Origin: Strigamia acuminata
Lineage: Eukaryota; Arthropoda; Chilopoda; Geophilomorpha; Linotaeniidae
Assembly (NCBI GenBank): GCA_949358305.1
Contig: OX442324.1
Coordinates: 8,033,601 to 8,097,600, forward strand
Length of the DNA stretch: 64,000 nt
Direction of reading: 5' to 3'
Shown here: positions 60,901-64,000 of the stretch, in pieces
Layout: every line of letters starts with the position of its first letter
Position numbering within the stretch: position 1 is the first letter of the stretch
Notes under the pieces: generated by a model
Database searches by the model: none
What the model was told of the DNA's origin: nothing
What the model saw: only the letters and a program-made list of their open reading frames with translations
Translations under genes and position numbers: made by a program

Positions 60901-62042
60901 ATCTGTATCGGATCTATCACCGTTATAGCATTGAGCGGGCGGTAGTCGATACACAAGCGAGGCTCGGAGCCGGGTCGCATTACTAGGACGATCCTCATCG
61001 CGTATTCGCCCAATGCTTCTGTGACGATGCCTTTGTCGAGCATGTCTTGACACATCTGGGTCACTATATCCCGTTTTTGGGGATTCATCCCCTTGTATGG
61101 CACGCGAATCGGTTTGTCCGTCGTCAGTTCGATCTCGTGTACGGCTTCGGTCGTCCTTCCGGGCGTTTTGGTGAGGATCCGCTCGTGCTTACGAAGTATT
61201 CGTCTCAGCAATGATGCCTCGTTGACTTGCAGAGCGGCTTCCTCGACCAACGTGTCCACCATGTTGCTTCTTTGCAATTCCAGAGCGAAGGCTACGAAAT
61301 CGTAGTCCTGTACGAATTTTCGCAGTCCTCTCTCGTATTCCTCCTTCTCTTGGGCCTCGTCCAGTAATTTTTGGGGTACTACTGGAATGGGCCTTTCACC
61401 TTCGGGGCTTATCCAATTCCACGATCTCGTTATCGGATTTGGCTGTATTTTTAGTTTAGCCATGATGTCGATTCCGAGGAGGAACACCTTGTCGTGGGAT
61501 GGCAGCACCAAGAAGGGGTGGGATAGGTTCCCTCCCCTCCAATCGATGGTGATTTTTATTACGCCCCTTGGCTTTACATAGCCATTAGCCGTGAGTAATT
61601 CCACATTCTCATTTACTTTCATCATTTTGTCTTCGATGTCTAGGCTCTCGACTAGATCTTCGGATATGAAAGAACGATCCGCTCCGGAATCCAGTAGTCC
61701 CAGTAACTTTTGGTTTTCAATGGTCACTGGTAACATACAGAGTGTCTCGCAATGTGACTTTGAGACGTTGCAGTGGAATACTCGCAATTTCTGCGGTACG
61801 ACTTCCAAGTCAAACGGGAGTTCGGCCCAACTATCGTCTGTCTTGGCCTCAGTTCTCACTTGCATGCCCCTCAGTATCACTTTTTCTTCCTTTTCTGGTG
61901 CGGATTGGGCTCGGTCTTTGACCTGCGCATCAAGTATGGCGTGACCGGCAGGTCCGGTATGGAATTTCTTTTTCCTTGTTATTTCCTCGGCTTTCGCAGA
62001 CGAAGTCGATTCTATTTCTTCAACGACGCCTGCGCTTGGCAG
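57906..62042 (-). CDS. Gypsy H pol polyprotein: protease, RT, RNase H, integrase
   Basis: Entered by -1 frameshift at 62042-62048 and open for 1,378 codons. Retropepsin motif LLDSGADRSF near residue 118 with LLGIDIM. RT with VLVMRPGSEPRLCIDYR, TMDLSKGYWQVEL, MPFGLVNAPSTFQ and catalytic YLDDII near 463. RNase H with HTDASRVGLGAAL, ATELECLAV and NQVADALSRAP. Integrase zinc region HGHPLASHAG...CSRCQACRP and core with VDLMGPKP, ISDNGPQF and the Glu in TNPVERLNKD. The tail is acidic then basic (REQKRNLRPRKSKNP). No disruption. The first codon that could initiate alone is a GTG at 61880, so frameshifting is the likely route. Confidence 0.95.
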   Translation of the reverse strand: MPSAGVVEEIESTSSAKAEEITRKKKFHTGPAGHAILDAQVKDRAQSAPEKEEKVILRGMQVRTEAKTDDSWAELPFDLEVVPQKLRVFHCNVSKSHCETLCMLPVTIENQKLLGLLDSGADRSFISEDLVESLDIEDKMMKVNENVELLTANGYVKPRGVIKITIDWRGGNLSHPFLVLPSHDKVFLLGIDIMAKLKIQPNPITRSWNWISPEGERPIPVVPQKLLDEAQEKEEYERGLRKFVQDYDFVAFALELQRSNMVDTLVEEAALQVNEASLLRRILRKHERILTKTPGRTTEAVHEIELTTDKPIRVPYKGMNPQKRDIVTQMCQDMLDKGIVTEALGEYAMRIVLVMRPGSEPRLCIDYRPLNAITVIDPIQMPSIEAILRELAPFNWVTTMDLSKGYWQVELRPEDKLKTAFYSPIGRLMFNVMPFGLVNAPSTFQKLIESVLGDMLHDFVWAYLDDIIIASDTFEEHIEHIDRVVSRLAKAGLHVHPGKSKFCRKELAFLGYRIGVEGIAIDPEKVRAINGFPAPEDIKGVQRFMGMINFFGRLLPNLAEVAAPVTDLLRTDREFAWTAECEAAFNAIKQMLADVDKMPLPDLNRPFVLHTDASRVGLGAALLQKHTYNGVEQEVPCMFISRKIQGAEKNYTATELECLAVIWAVRKFRDYLEYTNFEVQTDHQALSWLMKLKEPSGRLARWQLELMACDITITYRPGKFNQVADALSRAPASDPHGPDDDGEDDSRLLYCPTPRRIWRLRKANELPVMEPADKTFCGFWTRTYQPAGTTDAKTEAAPPVVQETPKTPLRAFTATIEKKTQYAPPTRLEFIEHQATDAKCQIMTRFLEKGEYPIDMTNPHRRKQFAKEATSYLIDDGLLLKYHPTFQDDLSGAGNAIKVVVPVSLHTRLLWLMHGHPLASHAGIARTLYRVKQIFFWPGARQKITKFIRHCSRCQACRPRDKVARNTMSLGPYAPFDCWSVDLMGPKPTTSNRNMYILVIMDVATRWPELYALAKPSAENIAECLYDVALRFGFPRKLISDNGPQFRSKIYKEFCKKFKMEISNTSTYNPQTNPVERLNKDVKYALTVFTDVHNRWDEYLREIAFSIRSTVSRTRDFSPAFLNFARELRMPWDPRVAEAVNVLDPANPHEYVCRLEQTISDTYQHLMTHIFDLRERVAEKEGELGFTNFKVNDLVWKETHILSNAARGIAAGLADKRDGPYVIVAEHGGNAYQLRRLTDNKNFQSINGRELKPYLPEFRQEIWLEGQTHSGQGGTVVDTFQNNNEIGEGADEDDEFFDAESQPADAPDQAEQAVSEREEAEENTSEKEKTKLEEVNNTATSEMSDQVGADTTREQKRNLRPRKSKNPFIQDGKITGRN

Positions 62043-64000
62043 TTTTTTGCCAGGGCGACATTTAACTCTGCCATCATCTTCATCATGGTCTGTGTCTCGC
62101 TAGTGATTTTGGCCTTTTTTTCGCATTTGTCGGAATAATGGCCGTATTCCCCACAGCTGTAGCATTTAATATTGCTTTTGTCGCCCGTGGGTGTGAAACC
62201 CGGTTTTTTCGGGACGAATGCTGTTGGGAACCGTCTTTTGGGGCCCGGCGCCCCTTTTTCCTTGGCTGCGCGGGCGTGAGCTCTGAATTGGGTGATGGCT
62301 AGCGCTCGGTGCGCGTGATGAAGGTACGGACCTTGCTCGTCGCACCCCGTCGATAAGTTCTCGAGGTGTTCGTGCAGGTCTTCTTCATCTGTTGTTTCTT
62401 CTGCCGGCTCGGCGACCGCCGCGGGAGGTGACGCTTCTTCTGCTTTCGCCGAGGTGGCTAAGTCAGTCGAGGTCACCTGCATCGCCGTAGTCGTCGGAGC
62501 TTTCTTTGGGGCAGCAATCGGGTTGCTTGGGAGCGTTACACCGGTTTTTGGGGTCAACGTCCGTCCCGAAGACGCCTCAGTGAGGCTCATTATGCCGCTG
62601 AGGTATTCGCTCGGTCTCATTAGTTTCTCGGAAGCTTTATGGCGTTCGGCGCTGGTTATCAGTCGCTTTTCGTGGGCTTCCGCTTCTTCGGGTGGCAGTG
62701 AGGCGTAATACCTTTGTTCTATCTCCAGCGTATTGGTTAGGAGATAATTACTGACATCCCGATAGTTGCCAGTGCGGGGAGCACGCATGTCCAGCAATAT
62801 TCGTTGTGAATGTGCTGACAATCCCCCATAGAAAATCATCGTAAACCCGGCAGGGTTAATTTCGTACGGTGCTCGGGCGAAGAGTAATTTCGCTCGGGCG
62901 TCGTAGTCGGCGAGTGTTTCACCTGGGGCTTGACGGAGGCCACGCAATTTGTTGCTGATCTCGTCTGGTGTCTCGCCGTATCGAAGGTCGAAACGGACGA
63001 GAAAGTCGTCCCAGGTCGGATTTTTCAGTCCTTGGTACCACTCGCGGGCTGATCCAGTGGTTAGTTCCACTAGACCGTGTGTGAGCATATCGGCGACGGT
63101 CGCCTTCGTAGCTTTCTTAATTCTCATCACTTCGTCGAGGAAGCGGTCTCCCGCTTTCCACGAACCGTCGAATCGCGTCTGCACGTAGTGTTGCCATCGG
63201 ATATTACCCGTGGCTTCGGCCGCTGGTTCGTTACGCACGCCATATTTGCGTTTGACCCTTTCACCGGCGCGGTTATGTTCATCTCCGGGATGGCCCAAGT
63301 CGATTCCTTCCTTTCGGAAAGAGTTCAATAAGGCACGTCCCAGTTCAGCCATTGTATATTGCCGGCCGGCAGAGTCCTGGAAATTCCCCTCCTGTATGGA
63401 CGGGCGAGAGCTGTGCGAAGATCGGTTAGAGGCATTCGGTCGGTCCGAATGGTGCTGGTTGCTGCCGCGGCTCTCTCGGTGCGATCCGGATGACGGTCGA
63501 CTTTGGTCGTCGTCGTCCGATGAATCAGAGGGGTCGGAAGGGTCGCCTTGTGGGTGGTCTCTTGGTCCCTCCGGGGGGACTTCTCCGCCATCCCGTGATT
63601 TCTTCGAGCCTCCGGAGGGCGGCGGCTCCTTTTCGTCGCTGCTCCCGTAAAAAGAATACCATTTATTCTCTTCGCTTTCTGGGCGCTCGCGGTCCTTATT
63701 CGCGTTCTTTTTGTTAAGTAACGCGTCGATTGCGGCGCTTCTTTCGGATCGTTTCGAGGGGTTACGGTTTCTGGATTTTCCGTCCGGTTGGTCGTCTCCC
63801 CGTGACTTCCTCTTTTTTGTTTCGGCGTGGGAACCACTGGTGGGCTCTTTGTCCGTTTTCGGATCCTCCTTTTTATTCCTCTCCGAAACGTCCGGCTCGT
63901 ACTCTCTTTGGAATTTCTCTGTTTCCTTTTTCCAATTTTCGGCTTCCCATCGTTTTTGCTCGTCAATTATCGCTTTTTTCTTAGCTTGGTACTCGTCGGT
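62012..64000 (-). CDS. Gypsy H gag polyprotein (N-terminus beyond window)
   Basis: Stop at 62012. The frame is open upstream well past the ATG at 63352, to at least about 63920, and appears to continue to the edge, so the true start is outside. The upstream part is charged and low-complexity (PPSGGSKKSRDGGEVPPEG, SDSSDDDDQSRPSS), like the G gag N-terminus. The capsid core follows (FDGSWKAGDRFLDEV, AREWYQGLKNPTWDDFLVRF, APGETLADYDARAKLLF). Then come an Ala/Thr/Glu-rich linker and the knuckle CYSCGEYGHYSDKC near 62120-62165. Other open frames on this strand here are shadows. Confidence 0.9.
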   Translation of the reverse strand, partial: TDEYQAKKKAIIDEQKRWEAENWKKETEKFQREYEPDVSERNKKEDPKTDKEPTSGSHAETKKRKSRGDDQPDGKSRNRNPSKRSERSAAIDALLNKKNANKDRERPESEENKWYSFYGSSDEKEPPPSGGSKKSRDGGEVPPEGPRDHPQGDPSDPSDSSDDDDQSRPSSGSHRESRGSNQHHSDRPNASNRSSHSSRPSIQEGNFQDSAGRQYTMAELGRALLNSFRKEGIDLGHPGDEHNRAGERVKRKYGVRNEPAAEATGNIRWQHYVQTRFDGSWKAGDRFLDEVMRIKKATKATVADMLTHGLVELTTGSAREWYQGLKNPTWDDFLVRFDLRYGETPDEISNKLRGLRQAPGETLADYDARAKLLFARAPYEINPAGFTMIFYGGLSAHSQRILLDMRAPRTGNYRDVSNYLLTNTLEIEQRYYASLPPEEAEAHEKRLITSAERHKASEKLMRPSEYLSGIMSLTEASSGRTLTPKTGVTLPSNPIAAPKKAPTTTAMQVTSTDLATSAKAEEASPPAAVAEPAEETTDEEDLHEHLENLSTGCDEQGPYLHHAHRALAITQFRAHARAAKEKGAPGPKRRFPTAFVPKKPGFTPTGDKSNIKCYSCGEYGHYSDKCEKKAKITSETQTMMKMMAELNVALAKNCQAQASLKK
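62042..62048 (-). promoter_or_regulatory. -1 ribosomal frameshift site, gypsy H gag/pol
   Basis: A AAA AAC in the gag frame, ten codons before the gag stop. After slippage the frame is open into protease; it is closed by a TAG at 62100-62102, so the shift must occur downstream of that. Another heptamer, A AAA AAG at 62114-62120, leads to that stop and cannot be the site. The flanking GGC and GCC could pair. Confidence 0.85.

Larger units (their letters stand above)
53186..64000 (-). mobile_element. Gypsy H, Ty3/gypsy element with a third ORF (5' end beyond window)
   Basis: Reads on the minus strand from beyond 64000: gag, -1 frameshift, pol, a spliced-looking third ORF, polypurine tract and 3' LTR (53186-53876). 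It is inserted in the copia F RNase H region next to GAAGG (53181-53185), the likely target duplication. Its 5' LTR and primer site are outside the window. Gag and pol are open throughout the visible part, so this could be a functional copy. Its gag is related to that of gypsy G and its integrase to that of E. Confidence 0.88.

Noticed and set aside
62114-62120. A AAA AAG heptamer as the H frameshift site
   Set aside because: The -1 frame after it stops at 62100-62102, before the protease frame can be reached.
63325-63966. A 213-codon minus-strand frame as a separate gene next to the H gag
   Set aside because: The gag frame itself stays open upstream through this region with gag-like charged composition; the other frame is a shadow.

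Overview
The window is wall-to-wall LTR retrotransposon and I see no host gene, tRNA or rRNA in it. BEL/Pao, Ty1/copia and Ty3/gypsy elements occur together and the primer sites match animal tRNAs (initiator Met, Gln, Phe, Pro). This points to a metazoan genome, most likely an arthropod and probably an insect. BEL/Pao is known only from animals. The species cannot be fixed from the sequence. The setting looks like heterochromatin or a transposon-trap locus.

The sequence resolves into a nest in which each newcomer splits an older element. Copia A (1-2859, +) is cut by copia B (from 2860, +). B is cut by gypsy G (from about 4271, +). G's gag is cut twice. The first cut is a solo LTR (5392-6382 plus 29933-30851), itself split by gypsy E (6383-29928, -). 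E carries copia D (8996-15200, +) and a BEL/Pao element (17935-22963, -). The second cut is copia C (32462-38710, -), whose 5' LTR is split by copia F (38711-53185, +). F is split by a large non-autonomous element, here called TG (41721-51127, +), and then cut by gypsy H (53186 to the right edge, -). The right halves of A, B, G, C, F and H lie beyond position 64000. Target-site duplications confirm E (AGTT), D (GTCAC), BEL (CCTTC), TG (ACAT) and the solo LTR (AAGA).

The most unusual object is TG. It is 9.4 kb long with two 1,902-bp LTRs that look almost identical, a perfect 19-nt tRNA-Gln primer site that has been tandemly copied, about 3 kb of leader built from a recurring short imperfect palindrome, one 493-aa gag-like protein, and no protease, RT or integrase. 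E has the same primer tRNA, LTR ends, polypurine junction, 4-bp target duplication and a related gag segment, so it is the natural candidate for an autonomous helper. The solo LTR belongs to the TG family.

Gypsy E and gypsy H both join gag to pol by a -1 frameshift at the same heptamer, A AAA AAC. H also has a third large ORF downstream of pol that reads as a two-exon protein of about 974 residues with an in-phase 541-nt intron. The BEL element lacks its RT core and integrase end yet has matching LTRs, and D has a short gag and a collapsed 5' LTR. The locus therefore holds several parasites-of-parasites that must have been moved by proteins made elsewhere.
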